64,000 nucleotides of DNA, taken from the NCBI GenBank assembly GCA_002633025.1, contig NMRB01000410.1, forward strand, positions 244,780 to 308,779, written 5' to 3'. The notes beneath the pieces are model-generated. The model made no database searches. It worked only from the letters and a program-made list of their open reading frames with translations, and was not told the DNA's origin. This DNA is from Notospermus geniculatus. Taxonomy: Eukaryota; Nemertea; Pilidiophora; Heteronemertea; Lineidae. Shown in pieces: positions 1-11,900 of the stretch. The position numbers and the translations under genes were made by a program. The first letter of the stretch is position 1. Each line of letters begins with the position of its first letter.

Positions 1-281
1 TGGGCACAGACTGCCCGGAACTGAAATCGACGCGCGGAGATAAGACGCGTGAATTCTCATGGGATTCGGGAATCGACGAGACTTCGAACTGTTACTTAAT
101 CTGAGAGCCAATCGGTAGAAAAGACCCGTCGGTTTTTTTCCTACATGAATTGCAAAACTCCCCGACCTGCGGAATTGACGTGGCCCACTGGGACCACCCG
201 TATCACCCACAAATTCTCCGGAGAAACTCCTGTGTTGTCGGGCACTATCAGCCGTTTTTCGCTGATTTTCAGTATAGTAGA

Positions 282-405
282 GAGTTTTCGCAAAGCCCCC
301 AAAACGTCGACGCGAACGTCTATCCTATTGTTGGCTGTTCTCTTCGTGGCATCAAACAACGGGATTGGCGTTCGCGTTGGCGTTTCGGGGGCTTTGCGAA
401 AACTC
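282..405. repeat. Foldback MITE, GCAAAGCCCCC family, copy a
   Basis: About 124 bp with arms that are reverse complements of each other (TTTTCGCAAAGCCCCC on the left, GGGGGCTTTGCGAAAA on the right). The same element recurs at 18800-18932, 31986-32119 and 56038-56162 with the same centre (a CTTCGTGGCATC core). TA dinucleotides lie close to both ends in several copies. It has no coding capacity. It lies downstream of the stop codon of the VWA/TSP1 gene. Confidence 0.8.
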
Positions 406-650
406 ACTAGTACCGTGTTGTTGTCACGTGCATGCACCCTATCTGCTGAAACCAAAACTTCTGAAATGCTTGCCGAGACAAAAGAGAAACGCAAACACGA
501 CCTCTATATTAAACCACGATTTTTCTTCATTTCGCGTTTTTTTTTGGGCACAGAATGTGCCATATTCTTTTTTTCTAATTTTAGTTTTTCCCTGCATCCA
601 CGGGACTTCTGCCGACCCTGGAAAAGGTAAGGTCTCCTCTGTGATCCTTT

Positions 651-2960
651 TTAATACCCAAAATCCTCGTCGAGTCCCCTCCGATATTTCACCTCGTATT
701 GCAACCTTTCCAAGGTCACTCTCCGAAGTTTCCATACCAACAGCGCAACCAAGATCACGTTCAGTAAAACTAGAATGATTACGACCACCGCCACCAGGTG
801 GCGCCTCTCGCTAAGTTTGCGTCTCTTGCCGGGCAGTTTCCTGACTTCGGCTGTAAGTGGGAAAGAGGAATATGTTAATCAGCAACATCGTCTGAGGGAG
901 GTAACGCCAAGGCGGCACTAACGTCATGTTAGTGACGAACACTGTTTTGAACAAAAAGCAAATTCGTCTGCTACTGTCGATCGGTGATGTACCTACCTAA
1001 CCGTATACTCGTCTGTTTATTGCACGGTCCAGCAGCGCCAACACACAGCCTCATAACCACAGGCATCCCGGGACATCTCCGAGATATATCTCCCATTCTA
1101 TTTTTGCACGTCCTCTCTCGCTTCTGCGCGCCGTTACCGCACTCACTTGAACAGTTCGACCAACGGGTCCACCACGTCCATTCAGCATCTGAAAAAAAGA
1201 CGTCGGTTTTTCTATGTCCCTTTTCAAAATCTATATCAAAGGTCTGCTGACTTGACCAATCAGAATCAGGTATTGATTGGTGCGAAGTTGACCTACATAA
1301 TCAACCTCCTACCCGGATTGTCTCTGATTGGTCAGACGGCAATGACGGCATCATAGTTAAATTTGAATTTAAAATTAGTTGAGCACAACGCAGCATCGAA
1401 TTCGAATGGAAAAATGTACGGTGGACTATTTTGGGGTGCGCGAGACTGTTTGACGTTCGGAAATAGAATTTGAAAAGGGACACCCTGCCAAATTCCGGTT
1501 ATCAAATCTTCGCCACGCCATGACAGTTGACACTGTGCTGAAACCCAAACTTTCGGCCGAGTGTCCACAACATACCTTTTGGAATATAGAGGTGTAAACC
1601 CTGGCTATCATCATCACCATTATCGTCATCCTCATCATCATCATTTCGATTATGTATAGTTTTTTTTCTGAAGACATAAGCAGGGGGCGTGTCGGCGCTT
1701 ATGCGTTTTCTTGGTTTTAACAACAATCGATGGCGCACACCGCTTCTGTCATCAGACTTGCGTCCCCTCTCATATTTTTTCACGACCTCACCAGTCAAGT
1801 TTTTCGGTGGGTGCCTGATATCGCCCTGTTTTACGTCGTGAACAATATTGGTCAGTGCATTCTTCAACTCCTGTTGGTTGTGGCAGGGTACGGTGTTGCA
1901 GCGTCTAAACTCATTTCTCTTTTCTTTTTCAACCTCGCAGTCTTCCATAATAAGGTAATGGCGGTAGGTACAGTCACGCTTCCGTGCCTGGATACCCCCG
2001 CCGCAGGAGACGGTACACTTGGTCCATTCCGACCAGGCCGTGAAGGACTGGGACGAACCAGACTGAACACCTGAAAGAAACGAAAGACTTGACAAGAAAG
2101 AACAAGATGACATTGTAAATGTCTGATGGTTCCCGCTTGTTAAGAGGACCTTACAGGCATGACAGGCAGCCTGCTGGCAGCCATTTTGATCTGCTCAAAT
2201 CAAATCATCAGGTTTGACCTTGACCTTGACCTCTGATCATCAAGGCCATTGCATAATCAAAATGGGCATCCTCAGTAACCTAATAGTGGGTGATATCATG
2301 CTTCCACCTCTGCCATAGGCAGAGATATATCAAATTATCAAAGTATGACCTTGACCTTGACCTCTGATCATCAAGGTCATTGCATAATCGAAATGGGCAT
2401 CCTCAATAACCTAAGTATGGGTGATATCATGCCTCTACCTTTACCACAGGCAGAGATATTTCAAATTATCAAGTTTGATATATCAAAATCTCATGATATT
2501 TCGAACACCCGGACACTTGAGGCTGAGAATTTCAACATAGTCCAGTCCTTGGATAAGTAGGCATGAACTAAGACTTGTTTCATGTTGCTCAGTTGACAGT
2601 ATGGCAAGTTATCTGAAAATATCAAATTCGTGATATCGATATCACCATGATCCCAACATCTCACATCAAAAGTAATCAGCCCATTCAATTCCTAAGGTAT
2701 GAAAACCTAAGGGTAGAACTTATTTCCATTGCTGTAGGTGTTGAAGGAGCCGAGTTATGCCATCAGATAAAAGCGTGACAGACAAAATATCAAGTCCGAT
2801 ATGTTGATTACATCATGATGGAGACATCTGAGATTGAAAATTATTGGCTCATTGGATTGCCCAGGTTGACAAACCTAGGGGTAGGATTTGTTTCCAAGGC
2901 TCTAGCTGTTCAAGGAGATGAGATATGAAGGTGTGACAGACCGGACACACAGATACACAG

Positions 2961-2992
<32 letters not shown>

Positions 2993-5900
2993 CATGACCA
3001 AAAACAATATGGTTCCCGATCTGATTGATCGGGAACCATAAAAAAGAATTGAAATCTTGACCATCCCCGTCCTCGCGTCCACTATAACAAGCAAGGCGCG
3101 CCTACGGTAGACCTTAGGCCTACAGCAGGCAGACAGGCCTACTCCCCCCACCACCACCACAGACAGGCCTAGGCCTACTCCCCCTCCACCACGACCACCA
3201 CCACCTGACAATTCCTTTATTCTAAGCCTAAATCCTGCTAGGGCCTAATCCAACGAAACAACACCTTTTTCTAAGTTCGGAAAAAACTAGGCCTAGGCTA
3301 TGCCTTTGGGCCTATGCGGCAATAGCCTCCTAACGTTAGCTATGTCTGAGACTGAGTCACGACTCCATCCAGGAAACTTACCGGTACCCAGCAATATCAT
3401 ACCCAACACACAAAATTTTAGGAATATTCGCATTATTAGCACTGTCAAACCTAAAGGCGTACGCCGTAATTTTCAAACAAACTCAGTATTCGCAATATTC
3501 AATCTGGATGCCCTCCGTCACACGCATCGTGCACTCTCCATTCCATGATTCCATTCAGAACGGCAGAACAAGAAAGAAAAAGGGCAGACCACATCACGTC
3601 CACAACGACGACCTCCATGTGACGCATTGGCACTGTTGTGACGCCCCAGTGCGTATGATTACGTCACGGTGACGTCACGTTGTCGAGTGGCAGTCTGTCC
3701 GTTCTAGATGCCAGGGGAGGCCCCTAGCGGTAGGTTTTTGTTATCAAACATGCTGAATAGTTTGCTCAAGGGTAGTTGAGGCAAAAAAACTCGCAAGAAA
3801 TTCGCCGCACACGAGAGGAAATTTAAATCCTCGAATGACATTTTGCTCAGCTAATTTCTCTCGTGTGCGGCAGGCTTTAGCGGGATGACCACGTCACATG
3901 TGCACAACGCTGCACACTGAAGGCATTTGCATTGCGACGCATGGTTTTACATGTATAGTATCATTCACCCTAACTTCAACATGGGCAAAGTGCCAGGCCT
4001 GTGCAACAGACACCATAAACTGAACACAATGATTAAACTGCAAACCACGGTATTTACCAGATGACTGAGCACAACCTTGAATTTAAGCGGTTTTTCCACG
4101 GTACAATATTATTGCACAATATGGGGCCCAAAATGGGTGTCATGTGCTTCTGGCATAATGGATGGGAGAAAGATTGGCCATAATATTGCCCATTTTGATC
4201 CTCATATTGTGCAATAATATTGCACGTTGATAGACGGCTTTAGGCGGCTGTGTCCGACATATGCACGCCGCCCTGATGATAGGCCTATGTTGGCTTGGCC
4301 ACAACTTTCACGGCTGTGGTGGGACACCTTCGGAGAGTCCGTTTTCAAATTTCCATGGATTTATCTCTTCAGTTTTGAGGACCGGTTTACGTGGGTAGAC
4401 AGACACCCTCAGACGGACTCGTGTGTGAAAGCCAAATTCGTCGGATTTCGTGACGTCATCCATGCGACAGAAAGGTAGGGGAGAGTTTTTCACATCGTCT
4501 GCAGCTAGATTCAAACTCTCATGCGGCGTTGTAATTTCATGACATACACAGACCAAACCGACGTTGCGCCCTTTCTCTTTTTGCTTCATATAGACATCCT
4601 GCGAAAGTCGGCCACGACAGCTCAGGCGGGGTAAACATTAACCTCGGCCTAGTGTATTTGTACAGTTAGCTCTTGTACTTACCGTCTGTACAATGCACTG
4701 GGCCCAAGGTTTGTTTACCCCTTCTGGCCTGTCATGGCCGACTTCGCAGGATGCAGCAGGCCAGGAAGCAGCAGCGGCATTTCCATTTTGTTTTCTTTGG
4801 GGGGGGGGGCGGTCAATCACCATAATCTCTCCTTTTGGGGGCGCCAGTCAGGGAAATATTGTTTTTTTGGTGGTTACAAATTTGAAGATTCTCGCAAAGG
4901 CTCTACATGTAGCCTACCTCTTTGGGCTGTAGAAGGGGACAGGGGCCAAATTATTTGTTACATTTTTGACACCGTTCTGCATTCTGCTGTGAAGAGACGA
5001 ATCTAGCCGCAGAGAATTTGTTCCTTTTGCAGCAATTCATGAGTTAGACTCTAATTTATGGACCACCGTGTATACCAGGCACGTGTCCAGGGGGTCCCGG
5101 GTTTTCCCCGGGTTTCAAACCCGGGACCTCCCTGGACACGCACAGCCATAGATTTTTCAAGGTTGAAATGCTGGGAAATGGCGTCTTTCGTGTGCAGATT
5201 TAAAATCAGCACACCGAAGACGCCAATTTTACAAAAGTTCCAACGCGTTGGAGCAGTGGGCGACGTCCAACTGCTCCGGCGAAGTCCTGGACACGCGCCT
5301 GTGTGTCGTTATTATGTAACTTCCTCGACAGTTTTGAAAAAAGGTCAGAAAACTACATGTACTTTACATGTAGTATAGACAATTTGCGAAATTAGCGGCC
5401 GCCATTTTTTTGACATTTAGCCGAATTTTCGAACTTTTTCAAATAGATTTCGAATATATTTTATTACCTGCTTGCTTGCTGAAATATCTTTATCTTTTTG
5501 GCTTACTGTATGACCTTTCGTTTTTTGAACGCCTCTGACAGTGAAAAATCCCATTGAAAAAAACGAGCAATGGCAAAATCTTCAAAAAAAAAGATGGCGG
5601 CCGCTAATTTCGCAAACTGTGGTTTACATGACCACGCTGTAGTGATGAACTCAGGAAAACTCTTACCAGTCCTGTGGTCCGTCGATCTAATTCCGATGAT
5701 TCCATTCGCACGTTTTACAAGTTCAGCCAGTCTCTTGGATACATGATGCAGAATTGAGCCATCTCTTGGCCGAGTTGCGCTCGATGTCACATGAATGTCG
5801 TGAGGCATGCGTGGTAACTTCAGAATATAAGCTTGCGTGCTGTAGTGATGTTGAGAAGCTGAAGTAATGGACAGAGGGGGAATTATGTGGTTTATGTTCA

Positions 5901-8900
5901 ACATGTATTTAAATGCCGACGTCGCACGATGCTTATTTTATTGACAGTTTAAACCGACTTGACTCCGAATTAAAACCATAATTCGAATTAATAGTGTTCA
6001 GACGGAGCACCTTTTAATTTGGATTAACGAAACCAGTTCGTCGACCGCAGTGAATTCGATTCAACTAAACCGGTCTCGCCAATTCGCCTGCAATATGCTG
6101 TCTGAACGAATTCAGTTCAGGCGCATCGTTACTCCCGTTGTGGTTAGGTGGCAGTCGAAACCGATGTCCGGGATCCGGTGCCCGGAATTCGAAGGTAGAT
6201 GATAAATGCAATCGCCTAGAGGTACAAAAGGGGTTTTCAAAGGATTTTTAGGGGTTAGGGTTGGGGTTAGGGTTTGGATTAGATCATTCCTCGAATGGTT
6301 TAGGGTCGGGGTGCAGAGGAGGCAAACATTTTTCTTGCCCATTTCTTACGAGCAATTCCTTGAAAAGCAACAAAAATGCCCCGTGTGCCGATGATATCAA
6401 CAGCTCCTCCGATCGAACTGAAAACAGGACAAATCGATACGAGAGAATTTCGTTTACCTTTATCTTTAGTTTCCTTCGCCGCCGTCGTCGTCGTCGTACT
6501 GCTGCCCTCTTGTGGCTGAACAGTGGTATTTACTGACGACGCGCGCCTCGTTACCATTCCAGCATTTTGAGGCCATCTCGGTTTGGCGACGATGTGGCCA
6601 GCACCGTCCACCACGAACCGTTGGTGCGTATTCGCTGGCAAGTTGTTCGTTTGAGTTCCAAACACTCTGGCGGCGCCTCTATAGTTGATATTCGGTTCCA
6701 CCCCTCCCATCCCTCTGTCATGGTACCCTACAACATGTCCATCGTGATTCCTGACCGCCAGAGCTCCAGACTGGCCTGTTCCAATCCATCCATCGTCCTG
6801 GACACGGTTTCCTGCGACGACTTCCTGAACTCGACTGCCAAGACCCGTATCTTGGTTTGGACCAATCCATGACTGGCCGTTCCCTATCAGTCCTCCACTA
6901 ACGGAGTTACTGTATGGAGATTCCTTGCCGTAAGAAATTCGGACCGGGTCAATTTTGCCTCGAGGAAGGACATTTTCATTGCCCAATTTACCTGGCAGTT
7001 TACCCCTCTCATNGCGGCACCTCTGAGAACCGCAAGGTGCCCGCCAAACTTTTTTCACGAGAATTGGCAGAAAAAATCGTGCGAAGCCCGCCCGGTCACC
7101 GGCAGGAGCCCGCACAGGACCCGTAGGGGACACTGGGGCCTTCTACGGGCTTTCTACGGCCTACCGGTCAGACGAAAACGCCGGGAGAATTGGGAGCAGC
7201 CAGCTAATCAATGCGGCGCACGTACGGCTGGTAAAAAATGTCCCGGTGCCCGTGGCAACCGTGAGGGAACCGGCCGGGCACCGTACTAAATTGGCCAAAA
7301 TGTCTGTTTTTACTCGACGTACGGGCCCCGGAGTGGATATGTGACCTAGGCATTAGACGGTTCTAATGATAGAACCGCTTTATGAATACGACCACACATG
7401 TCTTAAGTCCCGTTTCGCCGTGTTATGCGGCGAGAAGTGCGATTTTCACAGGCATTGGGATAATAAACACGCCATTGTTGTTAAAGCATCGAAGGATTAT
7501 CCAAAATCCTGTACCGCTCGCCGCAAACCACGGTGGAATCAGCTGTAGTGGAAGCAGGCCCTTTAAGGCGGTGGCCGCGGCGCCAAACAGCGCGAATTTC
7601 CGCTGGGTTTTGCTGTAGTGTTTCCACTACTCACGTACTGAGGCCGAGCGTATTCCGTATTACCAACTTACCACACGATGATATGTCCTTGATGTATTCT
7701 GCCACTTTCTCCACGTGATCCGCATCCCAAATGTTATAAATGTGATGAGAAGAGACGAGCTCCCTCAAGGTGATATTATTCGGTTTCCGGCCTCCTACCC
7801 CCGTCAGAATTACTACGAAATCGATTCCGTACTCTCGGATTTGATTGGCGAGAATCTTCAGAAGACTGGGGTGACCTTTCAAACCTGAGAAAAAATCAGA
7901 CTACATGTAACTTTATTACCTGTAGCGGGTGGGTCGAGTTGCTAATGATTCTTTCGACGAACAACAGATGGCAGTCGGGTGCACCACTTGAGGGCGCATA
8001 GTTCCACCGCCGATCACCGACTGGAAAATCTTCTCTCTCGTTCAGTGTATGGATAGAAAATTGTTAGATTGAAATGAATTTTGACATTTCGGGGTTTTGT
8101 TTTAGTTACACGTATCTAACTCTTCGATTGCTTCCAAGAAGCAGCAATGAGGAGGGCACCGTACTAGCACCAAACGGCGTCGCTGCGAGCGTTGTGACCG
8201 ACATTTTTTTCTAACGTTTTTAGTTTATTCTGGCTTGAAAATAACCCGTTTATTTTGGTCGCCCGACAGTAAAACTTACATCATCTTGTAGTAGATGAAA
8301 ATTTCTCTAATTTCATTGCTTTTTTTCTTAAAACGACGTAATGTTATATCGACAAAAGCACGTTTTTGTCATTTTATTCCTGCAGAAAAATGTATACAGG
8401 TCACTTTTCATGATGCAACGTCAACACCTAAAATGACGTCAATGACGTCGCTAACATGGCTAAGGTCACTTCGCTCGCAGCGCCGATCTGTCGGAATAAG
8501 CAAAAAATCGCCCTTCTCATTTCACCATGTCTTCCCAACGTCTCAGCGAGTTCTTCCAAGTTACCCATCACCTACCTCTAAAGTATCCGTCTGTCATAAA
8601 GAACGCTATCCTTGGTACACCGTACCTGCGCCCGTGACCTTGACCTCCGAGGGAAGAGGCACTCGACAGGAGGTACCGAATCAGGTTTTTAACTTTCCCC
8701 TTCCGACCGAATTGCATCGGTATGACATTTTGTAAATTTTGCAACCATTCGATGTATGTATTCGACTCGTCGAGTCGAACTTCTTGTATAACGTTACTGA
8801 ATGTTATAGCCGACATTTTCACTTGATAGTTTCCATACTTGAGCCTTCTCGATACGTCGCTGATAAATTGCAATACCCTTTCGTGGTCCCCCCACTCGTA

Positions 8901-11900
8901 AGGTTGGCTGACGTCAATAATCCAGCTGACGTCTGCGCAGTATGAATATTTTACTGGAAAGCAACGTTAGGAAAAATATGTAACTTGAATGAAGAGTATC
9001 GAAAAAAATACCGTCCATTAATTCATGCCAGTCGAAAAGTTCAATGGAGTCTTTCTAGTCCCATTCTAGTTTGTAAATATGCCCTTTTTATTAATGTTCA
9101 CAGTTTAGTTTAACTAACTCGTGTACCCTTTTTACGTTGTCATTTAATACACTGTATGTCTTCTTCATAAGGAGGAATAAACAGATATTATAAACAGATA
9201 TATATCTTAGCACGCTCTAAGTGAACGTTTACGTTTAAGATTAGACAGTGATAATCATATCTATATATTACACTATATACACGGTACAAACGTTTTCGGC
9301 AGCATCCTGCTAGCCCTCATCAGGTAAAATGAGAAATATTACAAATTGAAGAAAGACTGGAGCATTAACATAACAGCAATAATACAATTAGTAACTCTGT
9401 TGGGGGTGATTTAAAAGATCCCCAAGAAGAAGAAAGACCCTTGTTGAGCCAGCTGTTTGTTCAGGGCTGGCTTTTGTTCTTTAATCAATAACGCCTCCTT
9501 AATCCTCAGCACATAATCCGACTGGGCATTAGTCAACACGGAGAAGTTGTCAATGTTTGCGTTTACTTTGCAAGTGTGACAATCCTTCAGATGGTCCAGG
9601 ATGGCAGATCTGTCCGAAAAGTGTTCAGACACCCTAGTNNNNNNNNNNNNNNNNNNNNNNNNNNNNNNNNNNNNNNNNNNNNNNNNNNNNNNNNNNNNNN
9701 NNNNNNNNNNNNNNNNNNNNNNNNNNNNNNNNNNNNNNNNNNNNNNNNNNNNNNNNNNNNNNNNNNNNNNNNNNNNNNNNNNNNNNNNNNNNNNNNNNNN
9801 NNNNNNNNNNNNNNNNNNNNNNNNNNNNNNNNNNNNNNNNNNNNNNNNNNNNNNNNNNNNNNNNNNNNNNNNNNNNNNNNNNNNNNNNNNNNNNNNNNNN
9901 NNNNNNNNNNNNNNNNNNNNNNNNNNNNNNNNNNNNNNNNNNNNNNNNNNNNNNNNNNNNNNNNNNNNNNNNNNNNNNNNNNNNNNNNNNNNNNNNNNNN
10001 NNNNNNNNNNNNNNNNNNNNNNNNNNNNNNNNNNNNNNNNNNNNNNNNNNNNNNNNNNNNNNNNNNNNNNNNNNNNNNNNNNNNNNNNNNNNNNNNNNNN
10101 NNNNNNNNNNNNNNNNNNNNNNNNNNNNNNNNNNNNNNNNNNNNNNNNNNNNNNNNNNNNNNNNNNNNNNNNNNNNNNNNNNNNNNNNNNNNNNNNNNNN
10201 NNNNNNNNNNNNNNNNNNNNNNNNNNNNNNNNNNNNNNNNNNNNNNNNNNNNNNNNNNNNNNNNNNNNNNNNNNNGATCATTCCGGGTTGGCAGATATTT
10301 TTCTCTGAAAAGTGCAACACCAGTCACTCTAAGAGCCAAAGTAGTTTATAAATTCCAAAGTTCCTGTGATAGGAACTTGTCTTACATTGGTAAGACCAAA
10401 CGTCACTTGGCTACTAGGGTGTCTGAACACTTTTCGGACAGATCTGCCATCCTGGACCATCTGAAGGATTGTCACACTTGCAAAGTAAACGCAAACATTG
10501 ACAACTTCTCCGTGTTGACTAATGCCCAGTCGGATTATGTGCTGAGGATTAAGGAGGCGTTACTGATTAAAGAACAAAAGCCAGCCCTGAACAAACAGCT
10601 GGCTCAACAAGGGTCTTTCTTCTTCTTGGGGATCTTTTAAATCACCCCCAACAGAGTTACTAATTGTATTATTGCTGTTATGTTTAATGCTCCAGTCTTT
10701 CTTCAATTTGTAATATTTCTCATTTTACCTGATGAGGGCTAGCAGGATGCTGCCGAAAACGTTTGTACCGTGTATATAGTGTAATATATAGATATGAATA
10801 TCACATTTTGGATTTGCTCGTTTCTTTGGTTCTATAAATGTACCTCGCTACCAAAACTCTAAGACAGTGATAAGTTATATGTTCACAACACACTTTTAGA
10901 TCACTCTTAACTAAAGCGTTAGTCTTAACTTACCCGTAAGTATGCGTAGCATACTTTGCACTAAGTAAGCACTACGTGAACCTACTGAATACACGTAGAT
11001 TTTAAGACATCTTAGGGCCGTATTCACGGGTCGCACTTTAGCCTAAAGTATAGCTTAAGTTCAACTTTCTCTGTGCTTGAAGCATTGAGAAAAGTGAGAC
11101 TTTAATGAAAGTGCGATCCGTGAATACGGCCCTTAGGCCTTCACGTAATCTTAAGAGTCCTTCGTGAATAACACGCAAACGGTACGTGTTTGCTTAGAGT
11201 GAGTTTAAGTACACGTAACCACTAAGTATGCTTTGTGAATCGGGCCCCTGATCCGATCATGTGCCCAGTAAGGCCTCGCCATCCCTATCTGTACCCATCC
11301 AAATTTGGGATGTCCTGACGGGTCGTCTTTGTCCACCATGATGGCCATCCTCTATGTAGGCCTACTTACGGTTTCGGCAGAATAGCCTTCGCGGAATTCT
11401 TTGTGGTACAGGATCTAAAAAAAAGGAATGGCGCATCTGGTAGAAAAGCAAAAATGACGCCTTTTGTAAAACAACCTGCAGCCCGATTGTCGTCAGGCAT
11501 CGAGCGAATGCTTGCCCGCTTCTAACGATAAACACGGCCAGCAATTAGGCCTAGATCCACTCTACAGTAGAGAGTTACACCGGGTTATCGTACTTGGCGC
11601 ACAAAGGCCATTTTTCTGTGTGATTCCCATTCAACCGTAGCGTGCACTTTGCTTGCAGACCTAGCCTAGCTAGGCCTACCGGTGGGCCTACCTTTAATCT
11701 TGACTTCAATGTTCTGAAACAAAAACTTCAACCAGGCGAATGCAGCAATGCACACCAAAATGCCGAGCAGAACAGCCAGCATGACCTTTTGTTGTGGTGA
11801 CAAAATGTTCCGCCCGGAGTCTGTGATGCCGACAGCAGTGATGTTGGGCATGCTTCTTGCATGTCTTGATCTTGGGGGTGAATCATCTTCGTTTTGTTTT

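Larger units (their letters stand above)
9255..10797. mobile_element. Inverted pair of Penelope-like element 3' ends
   Basis: Arms 9255-9638 (minus) and about 10415-10797 (plus) are reverse complements and both encode the same GIY-YIG-type C-terminus. 637 N separate them (9639-10275). Tail-to-tail or terminally inverted copies are typical of Penelope-like elements. A hammerhead-core-like motif occurs in each arm. The whole lies inside the VWA/TSP1 gene. The inversion could also be an artefact of gap closing, because the assembly breaks exactly between the arms. Confidence 0.7.

Noticed and set aside
145-630. Plus-strand frame of 161 codons
   Set aside because: Crosses a foldback MITE, lacks domain features and lies at the 3' end of the minus-strand gene.
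2849-3211. Gly/Val- and Cys-rich minus-strand frame
   Set aside because: Translation of (AC)n and CCACCACC simple repeats.
7013-7035. Alternative acceptor (GGTTCTCAG) for exon 5 of the VWA gene
   Set aside because: Better pyrimidine tract, but it enters in phase 0 whereas the upstream donor is phase 1; the AG at 6992-6993 keeps the frame.
9576-10640. Long open frames on both strands across 9.6-10.6 kb
   Set aside because: They run through 637 N; only the real sequence at each end is coding, on opposite strands, from Penelope-like element ends.
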